From: a virus
DNA length: 27,573 nt
IMG/VR virus record: IMGVR_UViG_3300030382_000156
Location: 1-27,573 of that record
Strand: one strand, 5' to 3'
Shown: one piece after another, positions 8,561 through 15,941 of the stretch
Numbering within the stretch: position 1 is the stretch's first letter
Layout: the number at the start of each line of letters is the position of its first letter
Position numbers and translations under genes: made by a program
The notes under the pieces: model-generated
Database searches by the model: none
Told to the model about the DNA's origin: nothing
What the model saw: the letters and a program-made list of their open reading frames with translations, nothing else

Positions 8561-10071
8561 TAGATAGCTTGTGTTCGTTGATTTTTATTTCTTTCTACTT
8601 CTATTGTATATTGAATAAGTTTATCATTTGCTTTTGTTTTCTTTGTCCAATTAGACGTAGTTAATAATACAGGTTCTACATATTTATTTATAATCCCTGA
8701 CTTAGTAGCACTTGCTTCATTAAAATCTGTTGAGAACCCATTTATGATATACACTTCAGGACTATTTATAAGTTCCTCAAACCACGTACTGTCTTGGTCA
8801 CTTAAATAATCGGTGTTTAGTTTTATTCGTTCTTTTGAATTTACTCTAAAGTTTTTCTTTCCACCTCTAAATCCATTTGGTGAATATTTAACATCGTTCC
8901 AAGTACCACCTAGTTGTGTGTATGTTGTTTTGTTAGTATTTATTGAACGTACTGATTTTTGATTGAACGTGTAATAATCCCAAGCACCCCATTGATTTAA
9001 CCAAGCAAGACGTACACCCTCATAACCAAAAGAACTATCACATATAATATTGACAGTATAGAGTTTTGTTATGGGATTTGGTGAAGCATTATCATCAAAT
9101 GCTTGTAGTGTATAATAACTTACATTCGCTTTATGTGTGTCCCAAGATGTAATCCAATTATCAAAGTTAGCAGGATAAGCACCCATAAATACAAGATGTG
9201 AGTAACTAAAGGTGCTACTATATGCACCTGCACCACCCCCAAGAGTAGGACCAACATCAGCATAATTAGTTAATAATTCGGTTGCCAAGACACTATCTGA
9301 ACTATCATACATTATCATTTTAACATAAAACATCGTGTTTGTTATACCTAAAGGTCCTGTTGTAAATGAATATGTACCACTATTTAACATATTAAAAAAG
9401 GCCACCGTACCATAATCAGTAAGACGTGCATATTGTGTAACAGGTGCATTAGTTAAGAATTTCATTGTATCATCATATTGGATAACTTCAGGTTCTCGAT
9501 ATAAATTAATACCAAAGTCACCTGCATCAGCATATAGTGTATCTTCGTTTTTTACATAACCGTTGAACATTAAATAATCAGCCGACCAAGTGAAATCAGT
9601 AGCGACAGAAACTGCATTTGGATAAGTATTGTTAGCGCCTAGATATTCTATTTTGAATCTAATAGAAAGCCACTTTGTAGTATTAACTCCTAACGCACAT
9701 TTGTCTATTAAATGAACAGGGAATTGTTTGTCTGCTGAAAATTGCACAGTTTTATAAGTTGATGTGCTGGTTGTCATTCCAAGAACATCTTTCTGTGTAC
9801 CTAAATGGTCAGGACTTACATAGCTTTCTAATATTTGCCTTAGATCAAACATTCCTACACCTGCATTATTTGGTGTTGTTTTTAGAGTTGCTACTAAACT
9901 TGAAGCATTGCTTAATTGACTTTTATCTTCACTCACATATACTTTTGCAATAAATTTCACCATAGTTTCAGTTGCTACTACATTTCCTCCTTCTGATACT
10001 GTAAATATTATATCTTGTCCGACAGGTAATGTCTTGAATAATGGTTGTTGTTCTATGATTATATTTGCCAT
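8560..10071 (-). CDS. Putative distal tail structural protein
   Basis: A 503-residue beta-rich protein. I recognise the general type from Bacteroidota phages: an N-terminal MANIIIEQQPLFKTLPVGQD segment, then FDLRQILESYVSPDHLG near residue 75, and a C-terminal region with SKERIKLNTDYLSDQDSTWF, LINSPEVYIING and YTIEVERNKNQRTQ. There is no enzymatic motif. It is coupled to both neighbours by one-base TAATG overlaps (8560 and 10071), so the tail genes from 10652 to 4797 form one translational chain. It is probably a distal-tail or baseplate component made with the 956-residue protein. Confidence 0.6.
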   Translation of the reverse strand: MANIIIEQQPLFKTLPVGQDIIFTVSEGGNVVATETMVKFIAKVYVSEDKSQLSNASSLVATLKTTPNNAGVGMFDLRQILESYVSPDHLGTQKDVLGMTTSTSTYKTVQFSADKQFPVHLIDKCALGVNTTKWLSIRFKIEYLGANNTYPNAVSVATDFTWSADYLMFNGYVKNEDTLYADAGDFGINLYREPEVIQYDDTMKFLTNAPVTQYARLTDYGTVAFFNMLNSGTYSFTTGPLGITNTMFYVKMIMYDSSDSVLATELLTNYADVGPTLGGGAGAYSSTFSYSHLVFMGAYPANFDNWITSWDTHKANVSYYTLQAFDDNASPNPITKLYTVNIICDSSFGYEGVRLAWLNQWGAWDYYTFNQKSVRSINTNKTTYTQLGGTWNDVKYSPNGFRGGKKNFRVNSKERIKLNTDYLSDQDSTWFEELINSPEVYIINGFSTDFNEASATKSGIINKYVEPVLLTTSNWTKKTKANDKLIQYTIEVERNKNQRTQAI

Positions 10072-10652
10072 TAGTTTGCTTTTGTTAAGTTATCTATTAT
10101 GTCTTGTTTTATTGCTTTCAACATTCCTTTACTAAATCTACTCTTACTAAATCCACGTTCTAAAGCTCTTTGAAAGAAACTTATTCCGTGTATTCCTCTT
10201 ATGTATATTGCCCTAGCCATTAGAAATTTAATAGCTTTTCTGGACATAAATTTGCCTTCCTTATCTCTTGGTGCTATTCCTTTTTTTATTATCCATTTAT
10301 CCAATGCCTTTGTTAATCCACCTTTTTGACCTGTACCTGAACCGAATTTATAAGGACTTTGTTTCTTCTGTCCTTTATAGGTTCTGTAAAATCTTTTTCC
10401 ACCCCAACTGCCTTTATACTTACCATTAGGTATTTTACCACCTGCACCTCTAACTCCTTTATCTACAAAAGTACCATAATCAGCCATTGAAAATTCTACA
10501 ATAAAATAATCCCCTGCTTCTTTAAGATTGAAATTTATTGTATTTGCTAATTTGGTCTGACCTTTTGCTTTTTGGAGAAAACCTTTAGCGTCAGTAACGA
10601 CTTGTCTACCAAAACTGTCTAGAAAATTCTCAACGCTTTTTAGGTTCTTCAT
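10071..10652 (-). CDS. HK97 gp10-like neck/tail completion protein
   Basis: A 193-residue basic protein. The segment VEFSMADYGTFVDKGVRGAG near residues 52-72 matches the core of HK97 gp10-like/minor tail proteins, in which a Tyr-Gly-xxx-Asp/Glu-xG loop follows two beta strands. It continues with a Lys/Gly-rich insert (residues about 75-115) and a helical C-terminus (SRKAIKFLMARAIYIRGIHG, ISFFQRALERGFSKSRF). Such proteins sit at the head-tail joint. The start at 10652 overlaps the preceding stop by one base. The family call rests on motif and order. Confidence 0.65.
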   Translation of the reverse strand: MKNLKSVENFLDSFGRQVVTDAKGFLQKAKGQTKLANTINFNLKEAGDYFIVEFSMADYGTFVDKGVRGAGGKIPNGKYKGSWGGKRFYRTYKGQKKQSPYKFGSGTGQKGGLTKALDKWIIKKGIAPRDKEGKFMSRKAIKFLMARAIYIRGIHGISFFQRALERGFSKSRFSKGMLKAIKQDIIDNLTKAN

Positions 10653-11101
10653 TATACAAGTCCAACAAATATTTCTACTTGCACGTCGGTTGTTGCTGCT
10701 GGTCTGACTTGCACACTTGTTATATCTTCTAATGTACCAAAAGCAGGACTTGTGTCAGTTTCACCTATTGCACCTTCTTCAGCTTGAAACAAGATATGTG
10801 AACCCCCTGACCTTACTGTTACTTGGTAATTAGTGTTGGTGGTTATTAAAGCTAATTTTATATCTTGATCTGAACTTAAATTAGTTACCCTTATGTACTT
10901 GCAATTCTCAACATCTAAAGCACCTGCTGAAGCGTGAGGTGTAGAAGCAAAGGTTGCTATTGTTGTTGTGTTAGAATGTGAACAAGTAAGGATTCTTTCA
11001 AATACATCTACTATTCCTGTGGTGGTCAAAACATTTGTTGTTCCTCTTGTTGCCCCATTCAATGTTACACTTTCTGTTACTGTTGTTGTTAAATCTGCCA
11101 T
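10652..11101 (-). CDS. Small beta-rich virion protein
   Basis: A 149-residue Thr/Ser-rich protein, predicted almost all beta, with no catalytic motif. The C-terminal part (YQVTVRSGGSHILFQAEEGA ... VQVRPAATTDVQVEIFVGLV) looks like a small beta-sandwich structural protein of phage tails or heads. It lies between the probable terminator and the gp10-like gene. The ATG at 11101 has an A-rich leader and lies 3 bases after the stop of a tiny candidate gene (11105..11173). A neck or tail decoration role is plausible but unproved. Confidence 0.55.
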   Translation of the reverse strand: MADLTTTVTESVTLNGATRGTTNVLTTTGIVDVFERILTCSHSNTTTIATFASTPHASAGALDVENCKYIRVTNLSSDQDIKLALITTNTNYQVTVRSGGSHILFQAEEGAIGETDTSPAFGTLEDITSVQVRPAATTDVQVEIFVGLV

Positions 11102-11104
11102 TTG

Positions 11105-11173
11105 TTATATTTTAATTGTTATTTTTGGTGGTATTAATTGTATGTGTAATTTCCATATTCTAAATTTTATCAT
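11105..11173 (-). CDS. Candidate 22-residue peptide gene filling a gap
   Basis: This tiny frame begins at an ATG overlapping the stop of the upstream gene (ATGA, 11173..11170) and stops (TAA) 3 bases before the next ATG at 11101. It therefore fills the 68-base gap exactly. The peptide starts MIKFRIWKLHIQLIPPKI and ends in KITIKI: basic, beta-prone, with one Trp and a Pro-Pro pair. The tight coupling at both ends is the only evidence that it is real. In AT-rich DNA a 22-codon frame can occur by chance. Confidence 0.35.
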   Translation of the reverse strand: MIKFRIWKLHIQLIPPKITIKI

Positions 11174-11664
11174 TCGCCTATTGCCGTAGCATCCATTGGT
11201 ATAACGCAAGATTGGAAGTCATTTTGTACTGTTACTCCTACTTGAAATACCCAGCCTGTTACTGCCTGATCAAATCTTTCCGTGAAAGGTTCTAAAGTAA
11301 AATTCCCTTCTGCAAAATATACAGGTGCGTCTAAGTCTAAAGTTAATTGTGATTGCCATTTACTGTTACTCATAATTGCAATAATATCAATACAAGTTTG
11401 TAATACGCTGCTATATACGTCTTGTTCATTAGCATTGTCAGGTTCTACTAAATCCATAACAAAGATCTGGAAGTTGTATATCAATTCAGTTCGTGTTGTT
11501 GTTACATTAACAGGATTGATGTGCATTAAAGGATATTTAGTATTCTTTTCTAAATCAATATCAAATATGTCACCTGTTGTTGTGGTGCTAATCTGTTGAT
11601 GTTCTGTTCCTAAATTCTTTAAGGTTTCAATTACATTAAAATACGTCTTATTATTTATTGCCAT
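11170..11664 (-). CDS. Putative tail terminator/completion protein
   Basis: A 164-residue protein. The pattern resembles tail terminator-like proteins: an N-terminal helix (NVIETLKNLGTEHQQISTTT), then a beta-hairpin with LMHINPVNVTTTRTELIYNF near residues 45-65, an acidic NEQDVYSSVLQTCIDIIAIM helix, and a final beta segment (GWVFQVGVTVQNDFQSCVIP). It follows the chaperone gene and precedes the gp10-like gene, as connector and terminator genes commonly do. The start at 11664 overlaps the end of the chaperone -1 frame by 14 bases. I see no enzyme motif. The family assignment is inference from layout and order. Confidence 0.5.
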   Translation of the reverse strand: MAINNKTYFNVIETLKNLGTEHQQISTTTTGDIFDIDLEKNTKYPLMHINPVNVTTTRTELIYNFQIFVMDLVEPDNANEQDVYSSVLQTCIDIIAIMSNSKWQSQLTLDLDAPVYFAEGNFTLEPFTERFDQAVTGWVFQVGVTVQNDFQSCVIPMDATAIGE

Positions 11665-12429
11665 TTATGTTTACTTTTGTTGTACTTTCTAAATCTGTTT
11701 CATAACTTAACCAAGTAAATGCTTCCATCAAATTGAGTTTTGTTATTGTTTCTAATTTACTTATATCCCCATTTGTCAATCTATACATTATGCCGAAGTA
11801 GCCCCACTTTGTTGCGAAATCTTCTCCTGCAACGTTTTCCTTATCTGCTCTGTCCGTTCCGTCAAATATAATGGCAAAATCTTCAACAATTCGCTTCCGA
11901 AACTCCAAAAAAAAACCAATGCACTTTGCACTTCTTCAGCTTTCATCTTCTTAAACTCTTCAGCCCTTATTGCTATATTCCCATCATACGCTTCAATAAC
12001 ATACTTCTTATTCTTCTTTTCAACTATTGGTCTATAAAGAACAGAAAGTACTTCTGGCATATTATTCTCTATTCCTAACTTAATAAAGGTTTCAATGTCT
12101 GCCCATTCACCAAGCGTTATATCTTCCAAACTAGGATGAAAACCATACTCTTTACCTTCTACTGTTATGATGTTTCTTAATCTTCCGTCTGCCTTACTTT
12201 GCAGTTCTGAAATCTTATCCATTATTATTGCTACATCTTTTATTCCTAACTCCTTTACTAATTGTTTAGGTATATTAGATAAAGCCGTAATAGTTTCTAA
12301 CGCTTCTTCACTCCTGCTTCCCTTATGTAAATCTACTAACTTAACCCACTTTTCAAGTGTGACATCTGACCAGCTTTTGATTAAGTTAAATTCTTTAGTG
12401 TTTCCTTCTTTCTTGATTTTAACTTTCAT
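11651..12429 (-). CDS. Tail assembly chaperone, -1 frameshift fusion (GT-like)
   Basis: A 259-residue fusion made by a -1 shift at 11908..11914. The first 174 residues come from the frame starting at 12429. After ...SALVFF the ribosome slips and continues LEFRKRIVEDFAIIFDG to the stop at 11651. The 85-residue extension has no ATG of its own upstream of its conserved-looking part: its frame simply opens at TTG inside the slippery region. It ends with KWGYFGIMYRLTNGDISKLE and TKLNLMEAFTWLSYETD, a pattern like the T part of tail-chaperone GT fusions. In lambda and many siphoviruses a small fraction of the chaperone is made this way and recruits tail tube protein onto the tape measure. The 14-base overlap with the next gene supports expression as a fusion. 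Its distance from the tape measure is unusual. Confidence 0.8.
11788..12429 (-). CDS. Tail assembly chaperone, unshifted product (G-like)
   Basis: The zero-frame product has 213 residues: MKVKIKKEGNTKEFNLIKSW, VTLEKWVKLVDLHKG, then YGFHPSLEDITLGEWADIET and a second half with IVEKKNKKYVIEAYDG. The LxxITLGEWADIE signature near residue 100 is typical of chaperones of Bacteroidota phages. After the slip codons it continues WSFGSELLKILPLYLTERTE to TSA. It shares 120 bases with the -1 extension, so that stretch is coded in two frames. It lies right after TerL and its ATG is preceded by TCTATTATATACT. Confidence 0.8.
   Translation of the reverse strand: MKVKIKKEGNTKEFNLIKSWSDVTLEKWVKLVDLHKGSRSEEALETITALSNIPKQLVKELGIKDVAIIMDKISELQSKADGRLRNIITVEGKEYGFHPSLEDITLGEWADIETFIKLGIENNMPEVLSVLYRPIVEKKNKKYVIEAYDGNIAIRAEEFKKMKAEEVQSALVFFWSFGSELLKILPLYLTERTEQIRKTLQEKISQQSGATSA
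11908..11914 (-). other. Slippery heptamer T TTT TTT for -1 frameshifting
   Basis: On the coding strand the zero frame reads GTT TTT TTT TGG (11916..11905) within a run of nine T. The heptamer T TTT TTT is in the X XXY YYZ phase needed for tandem -1 slippage, after which reading continues TTG GAG TTT CGG. Downstream lies a possible small hairpin (TTCG GAAG CGAA). Because the run is nine T long, transcriptional slippage is an alternative mechanism. Confidence 0.8.
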
Positions 12430-12442
12430 AGTATATAATAGA
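12430..12442 (-). promoter_or_regulatory. Late-gene leader element TCTATTATATACT, copy B
   Basis: Identical to the copy at 3316..3328 and directly adjacent to the chaperone ATG at 12429, within the 30-base gap after TerL. Upstream of it the minus strand reads AAATATCAACTTTT, unlike the other copies apart from A/T richness, so only this core is conserved. Confidence 0.6.
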
Positions 12443-12459
12443 AAAAGTTGATATTTAGT

Positions 12460-13770
12460 TTACTGCACAAAATACTTTCCGTAGTTACTGTCAATCTCAT
12501 AATACATACGCATAGCTAAAGCGTCTGCATAATCAGGTGACCTGCCTATAATTGCTTTAATAGTGTCTTTTGAAAGTATCTGTAATTTATTGTCTTTGTC
12601 TGCGTCTTTAGTTCTTACCTGTTCTAGTTCTTCTATAATATCGTTCTTAGTATTTATGTTATTACACGATATTCCTAATTGACCTTCATTAATCTTTTTA
12701 GCTAAAGTATAAAAGCATTGTGTTTTAAGGTTCTGATAGTTTTCACTCTTTAATGCTCTTGCATTATTTACAAATCCCTGACATCTTAAATAGTCTTTCA
12801 CACCACCCCCAACACCATCTTCGTCCACAATTATATTCCTTAAAGGTACTTGGTTTTCTTGTTGTAGTTTTTTGATTTCATCTACTACTTCGTTTATTCC
12901 TGATTTCAATATTGTCTTTACATAATGTAAGTGTAATCCATTCCAAAGCATTATTACTGTTCTGTCACTACCAAAACGTGCAACATCACAAGTGATATAC
13001 TTAGCCCCTTCAATACCTTTGCTATCAAATAAACTGATGATTGAATTGTAATCTATTAAACTATCTTGTGTTGCGTCATATTCCCAATTTCCAAATAATA
13101 ACCTTTGTTTAGTTAATTCGTCTAATTCAGATAACTGCTTTTCATAGTGTTTAGATATATAAGTATTGTCACCTACTAAAGATTGGATAAACTTTCTGTA
13201 AGGTTTTAATTTGCCTTCTTGTGCAGGTCTGTAATATTGTGAGTACACCCAATTCTTACTTGGATTGCACGTTAATAATAGCTTAGGGATTAAATCATTT
13301 TCATCTAACTTATAACGCAATCTACTTGCTACTATATTCTTTGCCTTTTCTGTTATTTGATTTGCTTCATCAATAAATGCTGCCGTAATTTCAAGCGAAC
13401 CTAAGCTATCAAAGTTCCTATCACTTGGATATAAGAATAAATCCTTTAGTATTATTTCTGAACCATTATAGAAAGTGATTACGTTTGTTGAACCATTAAA
13501 GTTGTAATGTTGGTCTGCTTTCACACCCCAAGCACTACACACTTCAAAAAAAGTATTTAAGGTTGTTTTCTTTAAAGCGTCTAATTTTGACCTACCCATT
13601 AAATATCTTGTCTTAGGATATTGCATACACATTGAGATAAGAAAACTTACACCTACCCAAGATTTACCCCCACCTGCTGCACCCCCAAATAATACTTCTT
13701 TAGTTTGTTTATCAAACAAGTATTTTAAACATTCTTTTTGTGTCTTTGTAAATTCAGGACTAATCTCCAA
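12460..13770 (-). CDS. terL: Terminase large subunit
   Basis: A 436-residue DNA-packaging ATPase/nuclease. Walker A is GGAAGGGKS at residues 29-37. Walker B is AAFIDEAN near residues 128-136, with the catalytic Glu after the Asp. The SNP-like LLLTCNPSKNW motif near 165 is the coupling motif of phage terminases. The C-terminal nuclease has acidic residues in TCDVARFGSDRT (~240), IIVDEDGVGGG (~315) and SPDYADALAM (~420), the RNase H-like metal sites. Length is normal for the family. It starts within the last 11 bases of the small-subunit gene, so the pair is coupled. It packages the genome through the portal encoded at 22408..24267. This is the most secure call in the window. Confidence 0.97.
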   Translation of the reverse strand: MEISPEFTKTQKECLKYLFDKQTKEVLFGGAAGGGKSWVGVSFLISMCMQYPKTRYLMGRSKLDALKKTTLNTFFEVCSAWGVKADQHYNFNGSTNVITFYNGSEIILKDLFLYPSDRNFDSLGSLEITAAFIDEANQITEKAKNIVASRLRYKLDENDLIPKLLLTCNPSKNWVYSQYYRPAQEGKLKPYRKFIQSLVGDNTYISKHYEKQLSELDELTKQRLLFGNWEYDATQDSLIDYNSIISLFDSKGIEGAKYITCDVARFGSDRTVIMLWNGLHLHYVKTILKSGINEVVDEIKKLQQENQVPLRNIIVDEDGVGGGVKDYLRCQGFVNNARALKSENYQNLKTQCFYTLAKKINEGQLGISCNNINTKNDIIEELEQVRTKDADKDNKLQILSKDTIKAIIGRSPDYADALAMRMYYEIDSNYGKYFVQ

Positions 13771-14107
13771 GATTTATGTTTATTTTAATTGGTTCTTCAC
13801 CACTTGTAATATCTAAGCTATCACCATATCCACGTTTCTTCCCTCTTGTTTTTAAATAGAAGATTGTAGCAGGTGTACTTCCTTTTTCTATTTGTTCTTT
13901 TAAATGCGTTTCTGCAAAGTCAATAAACATACCATCTATTTCTTTTACTGCTTTACGATATTCTTCATCTTCTTTGTACCACTTGTAATGTTGTGTTCTA
14001 CTTAGCCCTGCTTTTTCACACGCTTCTGTTACTATTCCTAAAGATTTCTGTAATGCTTTTAAGAGTAGTGTTTTATTGTCTTGTGTTCGTTCTGTTCGTT
14101 TGTCCAT
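13760..14107 (-). CDS. terS: Terminase small subunit
   Basis: A 115-residue protein immediately upstream of TerL, overlapping it by 11 bases. Residues about 15-50 form a helix-turn-helix (ALQKSLGIVTEACEKAGLSR, TQHYKWYKEDEEY), followed by IEKGSTPATIFYLKTRGKKR, a segment typical of small terminase subunits of this class. The last residues (EEPIKININLGD) are a short beta tail. It should recognise phage DNA and load TerL. Its ATG is preceded by the TCTATTATATACT element, only 3 bases after the stop of the preceding gene, so it probably starts the late set. Confidence 0.85.
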   Translation of the reverse strand: MDKRTERTQDNKTLLLKALQKSLGIVTEACEKAGLSRTQHYKWYKEDEEYRKAVKEIDGMFIDFAETHLKEQIEKGSTPATIFYLKTRGKKRGYGDSLDITSGEEPIKININLGD

Positions 14108-14120
14108 AGTATATAATAGA
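14108..14120 (-). promoter_or_regulatory. Late-gene leader element TCTATTATATACT, copy C
   Basis: Identical 13-base copy, directly adjacent to the TerS ATG at 14107. The whole gap after the upstream stop is only 15 bases, so if the element is a promoter its upstream part lies inside the coding sequence of the gene at 14123..14365. Confidence 0.6.
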
Positions 14121-14122
14121 AA

Positions 14123-14365
14123 TTACTTGTATTCATTTGGTGCAGGTAAATGTAGTCCAAGTTCAACTGCTGCCCAAGCCCTTATTTCTTCGCAGTATTG
14201 ATTGAACTCTTGCTTATCTAATTCTTTAGTTGTTTTTATTATAAATCTTTCTTTCAATATTTCGTGCATTTCAAATTTATGGTAACCTGTAAATTCCCCT
14301 ATTGGTTGTACTATACATTTCCAATAGTATTTATTTTGTCTTTCGCTTCTAATCAAATGGTTCAT
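14123..14365 (-). CDS. Conserved small phage protein, possibly NinB-like
   Basis: The frame can be extended to a GTG at 14383, but the ATG at 14365 is preceded by GAGGAATCA, a rare Shine-Dalgarno-like sequence here, so I choose it: 80 residues. It starts MNHLIRSERQNKYYWKCIVQ and ends with TTKELDKQEFNQYCEEIRAW and ELGLHLPAPNEYK. That C-terminal pattern (TK-L--xEF--Y---IR-WA--ELG--LP-PNE) is one I associate with phage proteins next to replication/recombination genes and resembles the end of NinB-type proteins. It overlaps the upstream gene by 17 bases. It probably closes the early/middle operon. The function is not certain. Confidence 0.6.
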   Translation of the reverse strand: MNHLIRSERQNKYYWKCIVQPIGEFTGYHKFEMHEILKERFIIKTTKELDKQEFNQYCEEIRAWAAVELGLHLPAPNEYK

Positions 14366-14609
14366 TGATTCCTCTTTCACCACATAGTTTTTCTTTAGCC
14401 GAAGCCCAAAGTTTATCTCTTTTCTTTTCCAAACTAGGTTCTGTTCTTATTAAATTAGGAAAGCCATTAAAGTACTTTTCTATTTCTTGCATATATTCAC
14501 CACAATCACATAACGCTTCTTGTGTTCGTACTTTGCCATCTATTACTTTTATTGTAGCCCTCATTAGGTCTTTCTTTTCGCCACAACTATTACATTGGAA
14601 CTTTATCAT
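14349..14609 (-). CDS. Small zinc-ribbon protein
   Basis: An 86-residue protein with a probable zinc ribbon: CNSCG at residues 6-10 and CDCG at residues 34-37 give two Cys pairs. The middle (MRATIKVIDGKVRTQEALCD) carries the strands between them. The C-terminal half (GFPNLIRTEPSLEKKRDKLW) is helical and basic. Its start lies in an ATGA overlap with the stop of the membrane-protein gene upstream. I recognise the layout from Bacteroidota phages but know no function. A nucleic-acid or protein-binding adaptor is possible. Confidence 0.6.
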   Translation of the reverse strand: MIKFQCNSCGEKKDLMRATIKVIDGKVRTQEALCDCGEYMQEIEKYFNGFPNLIRTEPSLEKKRDKLWASAKEKLCGERGINEPFD

Positions 14610-14794
14610 CTTTTTGGTATTGTTGTTCTTTCGTGTATTCTGTCGTTCTGTAAAGCACCTGTTCTTGTTGTGTGCTTATCCATATTCTTTTTTAATTCTT
14701 CGTTTTGTTTTGAGTCTGCTTTATATTCTAAATAACTTATAATTAGTAAACCCGTAAATCCTATTGCTGCAACTATTACAAATGCTAAATACAT
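14606..14794 (-). CDS. Small membrane protein with basic cytoplasmic tail
   Basis: A 62-residue protein. Residues about 2-21 (YLAFVIVAAIGFTGLLIISY) form one membrane helix. The rest is polar and basic (LEYKADSKQNEELKKNMDKH...). One-span proteins of this type in phages can be inhibitors, spanin partners or membrane anchors. This one lies far from the lysis genes and inside the early/middle operon, so a role in host takeover is as likely. It overlaps both neighbours: 10 bases upstream, and ATGA downstream at 14609. Confidence 0.5.
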   Translation of the reverse strand: MYLAFVIVAAIGFTGLLIISYLEYKADSKQNEELKKNMDKHTTRTGALQNDRIHERTTIPKR

Positions 14795-14988
14795 AATTCT
14801 TTGTTTTTGGTTAGTATTTTGATTAATTGTTTTTGAGTGTGTAATTCTCTTGGTTTTTTCATTTGACGATATTCGTCAGGATTAAATATTAATTTAACTT
14901 CACGTACTCTTTCATTATTATCATATTTGACTATCCATCTATTAGATCGGTGCATTTTGTTTCTTTTTAAAAATTGTAAGTAGTCCAT
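14785..14988 (-). CDS. Small basic protein of unknown function
   Basis: The frame opens to 15012, but the ATG at 14988 lies 1 base after the upstream stop (14990) and is the natural start, giving 67 residues. The product starts MDYLQFLKRNKMHRSNRWIV and continues KLIFNPDEYRQMKKPRELHT: basic, mixed alpha/beta. I do not recognise a family. It is a member of a chain of overlapping small genes between the sigma-like factor and the terminase. Confidence 0.5.
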   Translation of the reverse strand: MDYLQFLKRNKMHRSNRWIVKYDNNERVREVKLIFNPDEYRQMKKPRELHTQKQLIKILTKNKELCI

Positions 14989-14989
14989 T

Positions 14990-15388
14990 TTATTTATATT
15001 TATTATACACATTTCTTATTCCATCTAAACAACTACTTAGGCAACTACTGCAACTTGTTCCTCTATCATAATTTGATCCACTAATTGTGTTCCATAATTC
15101 TATCATCTTTTTCTTTGCTTCGTGATTTTTTGCTCTGCCTGTTCGTATGTCAGGATATACTGCTAACACTTCTTCTACTATTTCTTTGGGCAGTTGTTCA
15201 GGTATTTCTATTTCTTTAGTTTTAGCCCATTTATTGATTGGACATTCCATTGGTGCGATTCTTGACTTGACTTTTACGAAGCAACCACATTTTAGGCAAT
15301 TTCCTGTTAGCTTAAAGTAATGGGTACACTCCTTACAGATAGCAATTCTATCTTCATAGACCTCTTGACTTGTAAAAAATCTATTCAT
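14990..15388 (-). CDS. Cys-rich zinc-binding protein
   Basis: A 132-residue protein. Residues about 18-49 carry CKEC...CLKCGC...MECPINKW, a treble-clef or ribbon arrangement with at least five cysteines. A second cluster lies near the end (TSCSSCLSSCLDG). Between them is a helical region with LPKEIVEEVLAVYPDIRTGR. This layout occurs next to sigma-like and replication genes in Bacteroidota phages, but I know no function. It overlaps the sigma-like gene by 8 bases, so both are probably made together. It could bind RNA polymerase or DNA. Confidence 0.55.
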   Translation of the reverse strand: MNRFFTSQEVYEDRIAICKECTHYFKLTGNCLKCGCFVKVKSRIAPMECPINKWAKTKEIEIPEQLPKEIVEEVLAVYPDIRTGRAKNHEAKKKMIELWNTISGSNYDRGTSCSSCLSSCLDGIRNVYNKYK

Positions 15389-15941
15389 CTATTAATTCTT
15401 TTTTAAGTATCTCTCGTACTTTATCTATCGTTGTGAATAAGCTATTGCGACTAATCTTGGTTTTTTTAGCAAGTGAATCTAAGGTGTTCCCGTCGTGGTA
15501 GTAATACAACTCGAATATCTTTTTGTCGTACCAATATAATTTAGCCAATTCTCTATCTATCTTTTCTAACTTGATAAGATTCCCTTTGTCTACTTTTGTT
15601 TCAGGTAAATTCTCTAGATTTTTCTTTATTTCTTTGTGGTCTTGTGTGGTATTAGAACCATATAAACTGCTTATTCTGGTGTAGTATTTTTTGTACTTAT
15701 AATAGAATGGACTTCGTGTGCTTGTTAATGCACGTCTTAATACTACTGCACCATAGCGTATGATTCCATCTTCACCATCTTTTTCATAAATAGTTTTTAA
15801 ACTATCGGGATTCATTTGTAAAAAATATAAGTAAAGTTCCTGAACTGCGTCATCTATTTCATTTTCATTAGTTGTAATTCCAAAACACATTTGTTTAAAT
15901 TTGCTTCTAAGATCTGCTATTTTAGAATAAATCTTATTCAT
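15381..15941 (-). CDS. Sigma-70-like transcription factor
   Basis: The ATG at 15941 overlaps the upstream stop by 8 bases and is preferred to the open frame reaching 15971; this gives 186 residues. Residues about 30-45 (NEIDDAVQELYLYFLQMNPD) resemble the region 2 helix of small sigma factors (DDAVQE-x-FL). Residues about 140-180 (FELYYYHDGNTLDSLAKKTK, ISRNSLFTTIDKVREILKK) form a region 4-type helix-turn-helix. The length fits ECF-type or phage-specific sigma factors. Placed last but a few in the early/middle operon, it is a good candidate to switch on late genes. The repeated TCTATTATATACT element before late genes would be a natural target, but that link is my inference. It could also be an HTH regulator without sigma activity. 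Confidence 0.6.
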   Translation of the reverse strand: MNKIYSKIADLRSKFKQMCFGITTNENEIDDAVQELYLYFLQMNPDSLKTIYEKDGEDGIIRYGAVVLRRALTSTRSPFYYKYKKYYTRISSLYGSNTTQDHKEIKKNLENLPETKVDKGNLIKLEKIDRELAKLYWYDKKIFELYYYHDGNTLDSLAKKTKISRNSLFTTIDKVREILKKELIDE

